64,000 nt of DNA from Polynucleobacter sp. AP-Kolm-20A-A1. Its GTDB lineage: Bacteria > Pseudomonadota > Gammaproteobacteria > Burkholderiales > Burkholderiaceae. The notes under the pieces were generated by a model. The model saw only the letters and a program-made list of their open reading frames with translations, had not been told where the DNA came from and searched no databases. Positions 35,451 to 43,432 of this stretch are shown here, in pieces (the stretch's first letter is position 1; every line of letters starts with the position of its first letter). The stretch spans positions 372,001 through 436,000 of the forward strand of contig NZ_CP061315.1 in the NCBI RefSeq assembly GCF_018688315.1. The letters are read 5' to 3'. Both the position numbers and the translations under genes were made by a program.

Positions 35451-37946
35451 ATGGCTGAATCCCGTTCACGTTCCGTTACGCTGAATCCCGGCATGATGGG
35501 TCCTGGGGATGCAGTCGTGCAGGCTTTAAAAGTTCCGCCGCATTCTGTAGAAGCCGAGCAATCTTTGCTCGGCGGTCTACTAATCGATAACTCCTCATGG
35601 GATAACCTTGGCGGAGTATTAAACGATAAAGATTTCTATCGCCCTGAACATGCTTTGATCTACAAGGTCATTGCTCGTTTGGTTGGCGACAATCATCCTG
35701 CCGACGTCATCACTGTTTACGATGCCGTTAAATCTGAGCAGGGTGGTGATTTGATCAGCATTGACTACCTCAACTCTTTAGCTCAAAACACCCCAAGCGC
35801 TGCAAACATTAAAGGCTACGCCGACATTGTTCGTGATCGTAGTATTTTGCGTCGCTTGATTGAGGTTTCTGACAGTATTGTTAATTCTGCGTTTGTGCCT
35901 GAAGGCCGAACAGTGAGAACGCTGTTGGATGAAGCGGAGTCTCGTATTTTGCAAATTGGCGAAGAAGGTAGTCGTAAGGCTGACTATCTTGAGATTGAGC
36001 CTTTGCTTCGTTCCGTGGTTGCCCGTATTGATGAGCTATACAACCGCCAAGGCGGTAGCGACATTACAGGTATTGCAACTGGATTTTTAGATTTAGACAA
36101 ACAAACAAGTGGCCTGCAAAAAGGCGACCTGGTGATTGTTGCAGGCCGTCCTTCTATGGGAAAAGCACAACCTCTGGATGCAAAAGTGAAGACGGTTGAT
36201 GGCTGGAAGTTAATGGGTGACTTGCGTTTCGGAGATCGTCTTGCTTCTGTAGATGGTCAACATTCGATGGTTACTGGTATTTATCCGCAGGGCATGAAGC
36301 AGATATATAAAGTGACTTTTTCTGATGGTCGTCAAGCCGAGTGTTGTGATGAACATCTATGGCGTGTCATGTATCGAGAATGGTCTGAGCCTCGCGTCAT
36401 CAACACTGTCCGCTTAATGGAAATGCTGCAATGTGTTCGATATAAAAATAGACTATGGATTGATCCAGTCTCGGGCGATTTTGGCCACTCGAATGCATTG
36501 CCAATTCATCCGTGGGTTTTGGGTGCATTGCTGGGCGACGGAACATTGGCGCTATCTCATAGTAGTGTGATGTTTTCGACTAAATCACCTGAGCTAGTTG
36601 AGCGTATCAATATGCTTGCGGGTTATGAGATGGAGCTAGTGCATGCGAATGCATACGACTGGAGACTCGTCTCGAAAGAAAGAATTGCTGCTAATGGTCA
36701 AAGAGCTGCTGTAAAGACAAATCACTTTAGGGCTGCTCTTGATGAGTTAGGCGTACTAGGTTGCAGAAGTTTTGATAAATATATTCCTGCCACTTATCTT
36801 GAGGCCAATAAAACTTCTCGTCTCGCATTATTTCAAGGTTTGATGGATACGGATGGCTGGATTGAGAAGTGGGGTTCCATTCGCTTCTGTACGGCAAGTA
36901 AGCAATTGTCTGAAGATGTGGCAACTCTAGCCAGATCTTTGGGCGGCTTTTGCTCAATAACGCAGAAGCAATCTAGCTACACCTATAAAGGTGAAAAGAA
37001 GCAAGGTCGCTTATCTTATGTTTTAAATATGAGTTTTGGCCCTGGTTTTGAGGCTTTCACTTTGCCTGAAAAGAACGAAAGACTGAGGGTAAGCTGGGAT
37101 CGTCAGCGCAGACTTTCATTTCAGAGTATTGAGCCTTCCAGGATGTCTGAGGCGCAATGTATTTCAGTTAGCCACCCCCAAAGAACTTATGTAACGAATG
37201 ATTATGTCGTTACTCATAACACTGCATTTGCTTTAAACATTGCCGAGAACGTTGCATTGGCAGAAGGTTTGCCTGTTGTCGTGTTCTCGATGGAGATGTC
37301 AGGCGAGCAATTGGCTGCCCGTTTATTGGGTTCAGTAGGGCGCGTAGACCAGGGTCGTATGCGTACTGGTAAGCTGCAAGACGATGAGTGGCCGCGCGTT
37401 ACTGATGCGATTGCCCGTTTGAGTAATACCCAAATTTTGATTGATGAGACTGGCTCTTTATCTAGTCTTGAGTTGCGTGCCCGTGCACGTCGAATTGCCA
37501 GAAACTTTGGTGGCACACTTGGTCTCGTAGTAATTGACTACTTGCAGTTGATGAGTGGTTCTGGCTCTGAGAACCGTGCAACAGAGATTTCTGAAATCTC
37601 TCGCTCGCTCAAGTCACTTGCAAAAGAATTGCAGTGCCCAGTAGTTGCACTCTCTCAGTTAAACCGTGGCCTTGAGCAACGTCCTAACAAACGTCCAATC
37701 ATGTCTGACTTGCGTGAATCCGGCGCTATTGAGCAAGATGCCGACTTAATTATGTTTATCTATCGTGATGAGGTTTATCACCCTGATACCACCACCGATA
37801 AAGGTGTTGCTGAAATTATCATTGGTAAGCAACGTAACGGCCCAATCGGCACAGTGCGCTTAAGTTGGCAAGGCCCGTATACCAAGTTTGATAACTTAGC
37901 GATGGGATCCATCGGATACTCTTCTGGTGGTTACGAACCGTTCTGA
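35451..37946 (+). CDS. dnaB: replicative DNA helicase DnaB with an in-frame intein
   Basis: Hexameric 5'-3' helicase of the replication fork. The N-terminal domain (PPHSVEAEQSLLGGLLIDN) spans residues about 20-130. The RecA-like ATPase begins near 195. Walker A is split: GRPSMGK ends at residue 238 and T-AFALNIAEN resumes at 591, with a 352-residue intein between. Removing it gives a normal 479-residue DnaB with GRPSMGKT. Later motifs are VIDYLQLMSGSG (Walker B), ALSQLNRGLEQRPNKRP and SDLRESGAIEQDADLIMFIYRDE. The unspliced precursor lacks an intact ATP site, so helicase activity must depend on splicing. It is last in the S6 operon, 24 bases after rplI. Confidence 0.96.
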   Translation: MAESRSRSVTLNPGMMGPGDAVVQALKVPPHSVEAEQSLLGGLLIDNSSWDNLGGVLNDKDFYRPEHALIYKVIARLVGDNHPADVITVYDAVKSEQGGDLISIDYLNSLAQNTPSAANIKGYADIVRDRSILRRLIEVSDSIVNSAFVPEGRTVRTLLDEAESRILQIGEEGSRKADYLEIEPLLRSVVARIDELYNRQGGSDITGIATGFLDLDKQTSGLQKGDLVIVAGRPSMGKAQPLDAKVKTVDGWKLMGDLRFGDRLASVDGQHSMVTGIYPQGMKQIYKVTFSDGRQAECCDEHLWRVMYREWSEPRVINTVRLMEMLQCVRYKNRLWIDPVSGDFGHSNALPIHPWVLGALLGDGTLALSHSSVMFSTKSPELVERINMLAGYEMELVHANAYDWRLVSKERIAANGQRAAVKTNHFRAALDELGVLGCRSFDKYIPATYLEANKTSRLALFQGLMDTDGWIEKWGSIRFCTASKQLSEDVATLARSLGGFCSITQKQSSYTYKGEKKQGRLSYVLNMSFGPGFEAFTLPEKNERLRVSWDRQRRLSFQSIEPSRMSEAQCISVSHPQRTYVTNDYVVTHNTAFALNIAENVALAEGLPVVVFSMEMSGEQLAARLLGSVGRVDQGRMRTGKLQDDEWPRVTDAIARLSNTQILIDETGSLSSLELRARARRIARNFGGTLGLVVIDYLQLMSGSGSENRATEISEISRSLKSLAKELQCPVVALSQLNRGLEQRPNKRPIMSDLRESGAIEQDADLIMFIYRDEVYHPDTTTDKGVAEIIIGKQRNGPIGTVRLSWQGPYTKFDNLAMGSIGYSSGGYEPF
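36165..37220 (+). mobile_element. class 3 intein with LAGLIDADG homing endonuclease domain, in the DnaB P-loop
   Basis: A 352-residue insertion, DnaB residues 239-590. It begins with Ala1 (AQPLDAKVKTVDGWKLMGDL, block A), so it has no Cys/Ser/Thr nucleophile at position 1. Block B is ECCDEHLWRV with His64 and Trp66. Block F is AQCISVSHPQRTYVTNDY with Cys332. Block G is VVTHN, with Thr350, His351 and Asn352, followed by extein Thr. The Trp-Cys-Thr triplet plus Ala1 defines the class 3 mechanism, in which the block F Cys attacks first. Endonuclease motifs: LGALLGDGTL at 119-128 and LFQGLMDTDGW at 222-232, both with their acidic residue. Both splicing and homing parts look intact. Confidence 0.93.
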
Positions 37947-37975
37947 GAAAAAAAGAAATATAAAAACAGATCAAT

Positions 37976-38002
37976 AAAAAGCCTCGCAACGCGAGGCTTT
38001 TT
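37976..38002. terminator. intrinsic terminator after dnaB
   Basis: A 12-bp perfect inverted repeat (AAAAAGCCTCGC / GCGAGGCTTTTT) with a 3-base loop and a T run. It ends the S6-dnaB operon and also serves the convergent small-protein gene. Confidence 0.9.
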
Positions 38003-38033
38003 TAATGCTTAAAATAAATTTACTCAAACGAAT

Positions 38034-38297
38034 TTATTTCTCGCCTTCACACTTTTTGATAGATGCGGCTTTTGCTGCGCCATAGAGTGGCTTGCCGTCT
38101 TTGCTAACTGCTTTTGCTTCGCAATCGTTAGGCTTGGCATCACCCATACATTTCTTCACGGAGGCATCTTTAGCGGCGCCATAAATTGGCTTACCGTCTT
38201 TACTAACTGCTTTTGCTTCGCATTCTGCCTGAGAGAGCGCAAATGCTGGGGCTGTAAAGCTAAGGGCAAGACCTAAAGCAATAATGATTTTTTTCAT
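38034..38297 (-). CDS. small exported protein with two 33-residue Cys-bearing repeats, PsiF-like
   Basis: An 87-residue protein with a signal peptide (MKKIIIALGLALSFTAPAFA). The mature part is two copies of a 33-residue unit, CEAKAVSKDGKPxYGAAK followed by xASxKKC, starting at Cys26 and Cys59. Each copy holds two Cys 24 residues apart, suggesting one disulfide per repeat in the periplasm. The pattern Cys-x2-Ala/Lys-rich-x-Lys-x-Cys resembles the PsiF repeat family, known as a phosphate-starvation-induced protein in E. coli, but its function is not known. The two copies are also very similar at the DNA level, indicating recent or constrained duplication. A good AAGGAG ribosome site precedes the ATG. 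Confidence 0.8.
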   Translation of the reverse strand: MKKIIIALGLALSFTAPAFALSQAECEAKAVSKDGKPIYGAAKDASVKKCMGDAKPNDCEAKAVSKDGKPLYGAAKAASIKKCEGEK

Positions 38298-38458
38298 CTG
38301 AATTCTCCTTGGTTGAATGATTTAACTATATCTATTTATAAGTCTTAAAACGATTATTTATGAACAATCGATAGGTTGATATTAGCCTAAGGGTTAATAG
38401 ATATTAACTCCATGGGGAATTATGATTTGATTAAATTAACATTAAATAAAGACTAGAT
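38298..38458. promoter_or_regulatory. AT-rich divergent intergenic region
   Basis: A 161-base region between the divergent PsiF-like gene and the autotransporter gene. It is strongly AT-rich, with several TATA- and TTAA-rich strings (for example TATCTATTTATAAG near 38326 and TTAACATTAAATAAAG near 38436), compatible with two back-to-back promoters. No single pair of hexamers stands out. Confidence 0.35.
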
Positions 38459-40516
38459 ATGACTCTATTCAGCCGGCTTGTATTTGTACGGTTTCTTGCA
38501 AGCTCGTTTTTGGCATTTATTTTTTTTATTCCCAGTCTTTCCATCGCGGCGAATGGGAGCTGTCTTGTAACAGCCCCGACCCCCGTTCCGGTTGGTGCTA
38601 ATCCTTATGTACCAGTAAATGGACAAACTGTTGAATGCTCGCCCGGTGGAGCAGCAGCCACTGCTGGCGTGATATCCGCGCCAAATACTACGACGCAAGG
38701 AAATGGGGTAAATGTATTAATTAATGCAACCACACAGCTCACTATTGATGGTTCAACTGTGGGTCTGGGAAGTGGTGCTGTTGTCAATAACAATGGCTCA
38801 TTGGATACCAGTTCTTTTTATAACGGTTATGGTATTTCGGCTGGCGCTAATGGTCGCTCTCAGGCTGGTGGTAATGAGTTGAATAACAACGGAAGTATTG
38901 TTACAAAGGGTGGAAATGCTGCGGGTATTTACATTAGTGCCACAAATGCTACTTCCATTGGAAACAGCATCTTAAATGCAGGATCTATCAACACGTCAGG
39001 CGCAAATGCTGCTGGCATTCGCCTTAATTCCGGATCTAAAACTGGCGTTAATTCGATTGTCAATTCGGGAACCATTTCTACAGCGGGCGCATCTGCGAAT
39101 GGCATTGATATTTTGGGCTCAGCACAAGTAACCGTTGAAAATACGAATACGATTACGGCTTCCGGCGCCAATTCGTTTGGTATTTACAACCTTGGAAACC
39201 TTACCACTTTAAATAATTCCCAGGGAGGCTCTACTCCTCTGACATATTCTGGGGTGCTGCCATTAAATTACAACGTTATCGTCACCAATCCAACAACTTA
39301 CGGCAAGTTAGATGCGTCGGCTGGAACGGTTTCAGGTGTTATGAATTTCGGTATTAAATCTGGCTCAACTTTAACTAGTGGCACAACGTATTCCACAGTT
39401 TTATCCGGCATCAAGATTAATAACCTTGGCAATTCTTATGGTACTTTTGGAGCTTATCAGTGGGCGTTAGTGCATCGTGTAGGCGCCTCTGCAAATCAAA
39501 CAGACTTGGTGATTCTCAATACACCGCAGCCAACATTGGCCGCCTTAGAGACTGTCTTGGCAGCCAACTCTTATTTGATTGCTCCAATTTATTACGATAC
39601 TCAAACATCATTGGTTTCGCTGGGTAATACGCTACAAGGCTTATTTGCAATGCAGTCAGCAGGCGTTGTGAATGGGATGTCCTATGACTGTTCGCTATTT
39701 GGCGCCAATAATTTTTGCGTTTCTGCGGGCGGTCGCTATACCAACGTAAGCACTTATCCAGATAACACTACAAGTGCATTGTTGATCGGAGCTTATCGTT
39801 TCTCATCAAGCTTGCGAGTCGGTGGCTATCTTGATCAAAATCTTTCACAGAGCACTCCTGGTGGAGTTGCTCAGTTAGGTAATGCCACTCCGATGGTTGG
39901 TGTATTTGGCGTGTGGTCACAAAACCCAGATGGCACGGGTGTTGAGGCAAAAGTTTCAGCAGGTTATGCCACCAAGGGTGCCACATTAACTCGTCCAGTA
40001 GTCGGCGTATCTGAGGCAGGCTCTGGATCGACCAATTTGACTGCACAAGGCGTTCAAGCTCAGCTGAAGTATGGATTTGCCGTAGGGAATAAATCAGTAG
40101 TGTCACCTTATGCAGGTATGCGCTATATGGTTGGTGGAATGGGTGGTTACAGTGAGGCTCAATCAAGCACAGTTTCTAGTCCGCTAACCTATAGCTCTAT
40201 TAGTAATTACACAACTACTGCATTAGCTGGATTAATTGCTAATCATCGCTTAAGTGAAAAAGTCATGTTGGTTGGTAGTGCTGGCGCCGAAAAAGATGTC
40301 AATGCCAATGTTGGAAATTTAATCACTAGTGGCAATGGTGATTTTAATATTGCCATGAATAATAACTATCGCAGCTTACGTCCAACAGCTAGTCTCGCAG
40401 CGTTTTATGATTTAAGCGCAAAAGAAAGACTTGGGTTAACTGGCATTTATCGCCAAGAGTCTTATCAAGCTGTGACATCAACTACAGTGTTGGCTACCTA
40501 CACAGTAGGTCTCTAG
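38459..40516 (+). CDS. type V autotransporter with beta-helical passenger
   Basis: Predicted surface protein of 685 residues. A long N-terminal signal region (MTLFSRLVFVRFLASSFLAF, cleavage near SIAANG) is followed by a short passenger. Residues about 100-260 hold about five imperfect repeats of the type LNNNGSIVTKGGNAAGIYIS and IVNSGTISTAGASANGIDIL, which predict beta-helix rungs rich in Asn, Gly and Ser. From about residue 400 alternating hydrophobic strands (FCVSAGGRYTNV, VSPYAGMRYMVGGMG, TALAGLIANHRLS) form an autotransporter beta-barrel ending ATYTVGL. Two Cys pairs are present. The ribosome site is weak. It ends six bases before the convergent nlpC-family gene with no terminator between. 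Confidence 0.82.
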   Translation: MTLFSRLVFVRFLASSFLAFIFFIPSLSIAANGSCLVTAPTPVPVGANPYVPVNGQTVECSPGGAAATAGVISAPNTTTQGNGVNVLINATTQLTIDGSTVGLGSGAVVNNNGSLDTSSFYNGYGISAGANGRSQAGGNELNNNGSIVTKGGNAAGIYISATNATSIGNSILNAGSINTSGANAAGIRLNSGSKTGVNSIVNSGTISTAGASANGIDILGSAQVTVENTNTITASGANSFGIYNLGNLTTLNNSQGGSTPLTYSGVLPLNYNVIVTNPTTYGKLDASAGTVSGVMNFGIKSGSTLTSGTTYSTVLSGIKINNLGNSYGTFGAYQWALVHRVGASANQTDLVILNTPQPTLAALETVLAANSYLIAPIYYDTQTSLVSLGNTLQGLFAMQSAGVVNGMSYDCSLFGANNFCVSAGGRYTNVSTYPDNTTSALLIGAYRFSSSLRVGGYLDQNLSQSTPGGVAQLGNATPMVGVFGVWSQNPDGTGVEAKVSAGYATKGATLTRPVVGVSEAGSGSTNLTAQGVQAQLKYGFAVGNKSVVSPYAGMRYMVGGMGGYSEAQSSTVSSPLTYSSISNYTTTALAGLIANHRLSEKVMLVGSAGAEKDVNANVGNLITSGNGDFNIAMNNNYRSLRPTASLAAFYDLSAKERLGLTGIYRQESYQAVTSTTVLATYTVGL

Positions 40517-40521
40517 TCGTC

Positions 40522-41058
40522 TTATTGGGGCGTGAAACGTCGCGCCTCAGTGAACTTCGCCGCCCAGTATGGTGAGGTAATGTAGTCAAGGCGCACCGTT
40601 CCGCCAGCGCTAGGTGCGTGCACAAATCTGCCTTGCCCCACATAGATTCCTGCATGAGAGTATTTTTCTCCAGTGGTGTTAAAGAACACTAAATCACCAG
40701 GCGCAGGAGGTTGGCCTTCGATGCTTACACCTTTGGTGCTCATCAATTGAATCGTGCGCGGTAGTTTGATCCCTGCCGCTTTGTTATAGACGTAAACAAT
40801 GAGGCCACTACAGTCAAAACCGCCTTTAGGGGTATTGCCACCATAGCGGTAAGGTACATCTACCAAACCCACTGCCGCAATAGAAATATCCTCGGTGCCA
40901 ACACTGGTGTCTTGCTTGAATTGAGAAACTCTAGAGGAGGATCCTGATTTGCCGCCGAATGTGCTGCATCCACTTAGGATGAGTAAGCTACAAATAAAAA
41001 TGCCGCACCCCAGGAGAGTGCGGCATGAGAGAGGTTGCTTAGAGTGCGTCAGCAGCAT
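40522..41058 (-). CDS. NlpC/P60-family lipoprotein endopeptidase
   Basis: Predicted peptidoglycan hydrolase of the Spr/MepS type that cuts peptide cross-links or stems. A lipoprotein signal peptide ends at the lipobox LSGC. The NlpC/P60 domain has catalytic Cys in GGFDCSGLIVYVYNK, His in KYSHAGIYVGQG and the third polar residue around VHAPSAGG. I choose the ATG at 41058, which overlaps the phoH stop; the frame extends to a GTG at 41082 without a ribosome site. The signal-peptide codons coincide with a terminator-like hairpin (41000-41026). Confidence 0.88.
   Translation of the reverse strand: MLLTHSKQPLSCRTLLGCGIFICSLLILSGCSTFGGKSGSSSRVSQFKQDTSVGTEDISIAAVGLVDVPYRYGGNTPKGGFDCSGLIVYVYNKAAGIKLPRTIQLMSTKGVSIEGQPPAPGDLVFFNTTGEKYSHAGIYVGQGRFVHAPSAGGTVRLDYITSPYWAAKFTEARRFTPQ
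41000..41026 (-). terminator. intrinsic terminator-like hairpin inside the nlpC coding region
   Basis: Read on the minus strand: a 9-bp perfect stem ATGCCGCAC/GTGCGGCAT, a 9-base loop, then TTTTATTTG. It begins 13 bases after the phoH stop. It also encodes the hydrophobic part of the downstream lipoprotein signal peptide, so it may end the phoH transcript or attenuate nlpC expression. Confidence 0.65.
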
Positions 41059-42691
41059 GATCCGCAAGACGTGAGCGCTCACCGCGTGCCAGGGTCACAT
41101 GACCACCATGACGCCAGCCTTTGAAGCGATCCACTACATAAGTGAGTCCAGAAGAGCCTTCGGTTAAGTAAGGCGTATCAATCTGGGCAATATTACCTAA
41201 GCAGACAATTTTAGTTCCTGGGCCTGCACGCGTTACCAGGGTTTTCATTTGCTTTGGAGTTAAGTTTTGTGCTTCATCAATAATCACAAACTTACTAACA
41301 AAAGTTCTGCCGCGCATGAAGTTCATACTCTTTACTTTGATGCGTGAGCGAATGAGCTCCTGTGTGGCGGCACGACCCCATTCACCGGCTCCGCCATCTT
41401 CATTGCGCTGAAGCACTTCAAGGTTGTCATCAAACGCACCCATCCAAGGCTGCATTTTTTCTTCTTCAGTTCCTGGTAGGAAGCCAATGTCTTCACCAAC
41501 CGGGACGGTTGCACGGGTGATGATGATTTCGTTATAGCGTTTGCTATCCAATACTTGCTCAAGACCAGCGGCCAAAGCGAGTAAGGTCTTCCCGGTGCCG
41601 GCTTGGCCTAGTAGGGTTACAAAATCAACATCTGGATTCATGAGGAGATTCATGGCAAAGTTCTGCTCGCGGTTGCGTGCAGTAACGCTCCATACATTGT
41701 TCTTCTGATGAGAGAAGTCTCTTAACGTCTGCAGGAGAGCGGTCTTGCCATTGATTTCTCTTACCTGTGCATAGAAGGGTGTTGAGCCATCAGGATTTTC
41801 TTGGTAGACAAACTGATTCACCAGCATGCTTTGCACGGCTGGACCCGTAACTCTGTAGAACATCGTTCCAGATTTAGAGTCTGCCCAGCTTTCCATATCT
41901 TTGCCATGCTTAGGCCAGAAATCTGCGTTCAGCTGCATAACACCGGCATACATCAAGTCACGATCTTCTAGTACTTGATCGTTGAAGTAATCTTCTGCAG
42001 GCAAACCTAATGCACGCGCTTTAATGCGCATATTGATATCTTTTGATACCAGCACTACCTCTTGGCCTTTGCGAGTTTTCTGTAACTCGCTAACTACTGC
42101 CAAAATCAGGTTGTCACCTTTGCCTTCAGGTAGACCCTCTGGCAAAGCTTGAATGGCTAATTTGGTTTGAAAAAACAGGCGACCAGTTACGTCTGTATTG
42201 CCTAGTTTGTTGAGTGGGATACCTTCATCTAATGTGCCGCTAGTACCAGCAATGAGTTGATCCAGGGATCTGCTGACAGTACGGGCATTGCGGGCTACTT
42301 CAGTCATACCCTTCTTATGGTTATCTAACTCCTCAAGAGTGGTCATCGGTAGATACAGGTCATGCTCCGAGAAGCGGAATAAGGAGCTTGGATCATGCAT
42401 CAATACATTGGTGTCTAAAACGAATAGGCTAGGGGGTCCAGTGCGAATTACACGTTTTGGCTTTGCTGGTGCAGTCACTTTCTGTTCATTGCGAACTGGA
42501 CTACGATCAGCTTTAATTTTTTCGAGAGCAACTTCTGCTGCTGATAAATCTTCTTCGGCTTCACTGGTCCAATCGGAGGCTTCTACCACCACTGGTTTTG
42601 CTGGAGCGGGGCGTTTCTTTAAATCAGGAGTATCTTTGCGACTGAGTTTCACTTGATCAGCAATTTGAGTGGGGATTGGGGGCAGTGGCAT
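41039..42691 (-). CDS. PIN domain-PhoH ATPase fusion protein
   Basis: A 550-residue protein of the PhoH2 type. After a charged, Pro/Lys-rich N-terminal 80 residues comes a PIN nuclease domain (SLFVLDTNVLMHDPSSL; further acidic residues in LEELDNHKKGMTEVARNAR). The PhoH ATPase/helicase domain has Walker A LGQAGTGKTLLALAAG, then ITRATVPVGEDIGFLPGTEE and Walker B VIIDEAQNLTPKQMK. Related proteins are RNA helicase-nucleases. The ATG at 42691 follows AGGAGAG; the frame extends 13 codons further but through the leader hairpin. Its role here is not shown. Confidence 0.92.
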   Translation of the reverse strand: MPLPPIPTQIADQVKLSRKDTPDLKKRPAPAKPVVVEASDWTSEAEEDLSAAEVALEKIKADRSPVRNEQKVTAPAKPKRVIRTGPPSLFVLDTNVLMHDPSSLFRFSEHDLYLPMTTLEELDNHKKGMTEVARNARTVSRSLDQLIAGTSGTLDEGIPLNKLGNTDVTGRLFFQTKLAIQALPEGLPEGKGDNLILAVVSELQKTRKGQEVVLVSKDINMRIKARALGLPAEDYFNDQVLEDRDLMYAGVMQLNADFWPKHGKDMESWADSKSGTMFYRVTGPAVQSMLVNQFVYQENPDGSTPFYAQVREINGKTALLQTLRDFSHQKNNVWSVTARNREQNFAMNLLMNPDVDFVTLLGQAGTGKTLLALAAGLEQVLDSKRYNEIIITRATVPVGEDIGFLPGTEEEKMQPWMGAFDDNLEVLQRNEDGGAGEWGRAATQELIRSRIKVKSMNFMRGRTFVSKFVIIDEAQNLTPKQMKTLVTRAGPGTKIVCLGNIAQIDTPYLTEGSSGLTYVVDRFKGWRHGGHVTLARGERSRLADHAADAL

Positions 42692-42709
42692 GGACTCTCC
42701 TAAAAGAAA

Positions 42710-42739
42710 AAACCGCCAAGCGGAGTGCATTGACGGTTT
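42710..42739 (-). terminator. terminator-like hairpin directly upstream of the phoH ribosome site
   Basis: On the minus strand AAACCGTC pairs with GGCGGTTT (8 bp including one G-T) around a 14-base loop, followed by TTTCTTTT and then AGGAGAG and the phoH ATG. It is either the distant terminator of bcp or an attenuator in the phoH leader. A CCGCC segment about 50 nt upstream could pair with GGCGG as an alternative fold. Confidence 0.6.
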
Positions 42740-42923
42740 ATTACGAAACTAGTTGCAACGATGTTCAAAAAACGGCGGGGGTTGCTCTCCAAACCTGTTC
42801 TGAAATATTCAGGTTTCTGATTCAAACGGATTGTCAGACTTTCCCGTCGTTTACGGTGCATATGAATCACTTTACCCCAAATTTTGGGGTTTGCAAGCAC
42901 CTCAGAACAAATTGTTGTAAAAA

Positions 42924-43391
42924 TTATTTAGCGTCTTGGGCTGCTTGTAATACTTCTGTCACATGCCCCGGAACCTTGAGTCCGCGCCACTCTTTGACAA
43001 GCTTGCCGGATGAGTCGAATAGGAAGGTGCTGCGCTCGACCCCACGGACTTGTTTGCCATACATATTCTTCATCTTCATAACGCCAAAGATCTGACAAAG
43101 CTTTTCTTCGGTATCGGCCACTAACTCAAAAGGGAGTTGTAATTTGCTACGGAAGTTGTCATGTGATTTGAGGCTATCTCGGGAAACCCCTACCACCAAG
43201 GCATTGGCTTTTGTGAAGGCTTCAATGTTGTCCCTGAATTCACCTGACTCGGCAGTGCAACCAGGCGTCATATCTTTAGGATAAAAATAGAGAATCAGTT
43301 TTTTGCCTTTTGCAGACGCTGGTGAAAACGTTAGTCCAGAAGTTGCTGGAATGGCGCACTGTGGCATCGGTTTACCAATTGCTACTGTCAT
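42924..43391 (-). CDS. bcp: thiol peroxiredoxin, Bcp/PrxQ family
   Basis: Reduces hydrogen peroxide and alkyl hydroperoxides with thioredoxin. The peroxidatic Cys is in KDMTPGCTAESGEFRDN near residue 46, and the Arg of RGVERSTFLFDSSG is conserved. No Cys lies five residues after the peroxidatic one, so resolution is by another thiol (a Cys occurs at KLCQIFGV). The length of 155 residues is normal. It follows arnD by 41 bases, perhaps on the same transcript. Confidence 0.93.
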   Translation of the reverse strand: MTVAIGKPMPQCAIPATSGLTFSPASAKGKKLILYFYPKDMTPGCTAESGEFRDNIEAFTKANALVVGVSRDSLKSHDNFRSKLQLPFELVADTEEKLCQIFGVMKMKNMYGKQVRGVERSTFLFDSSGKLVKEWRGLKVPGHVTEVLQAAQDAK

Positions 43392-43432
43392 GATGATCCT
43401 TCTTTAGTTATTTTGTCTCTAGTTTTGTTGGA

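Noticed and set aside
42874..42890. ACCCCAAATTTTGGGGT palindrome as the bcp terminator
   Set aside because: The stem is followed by no T run on either strand, so it is at best an RNA hairpin or a protein site.
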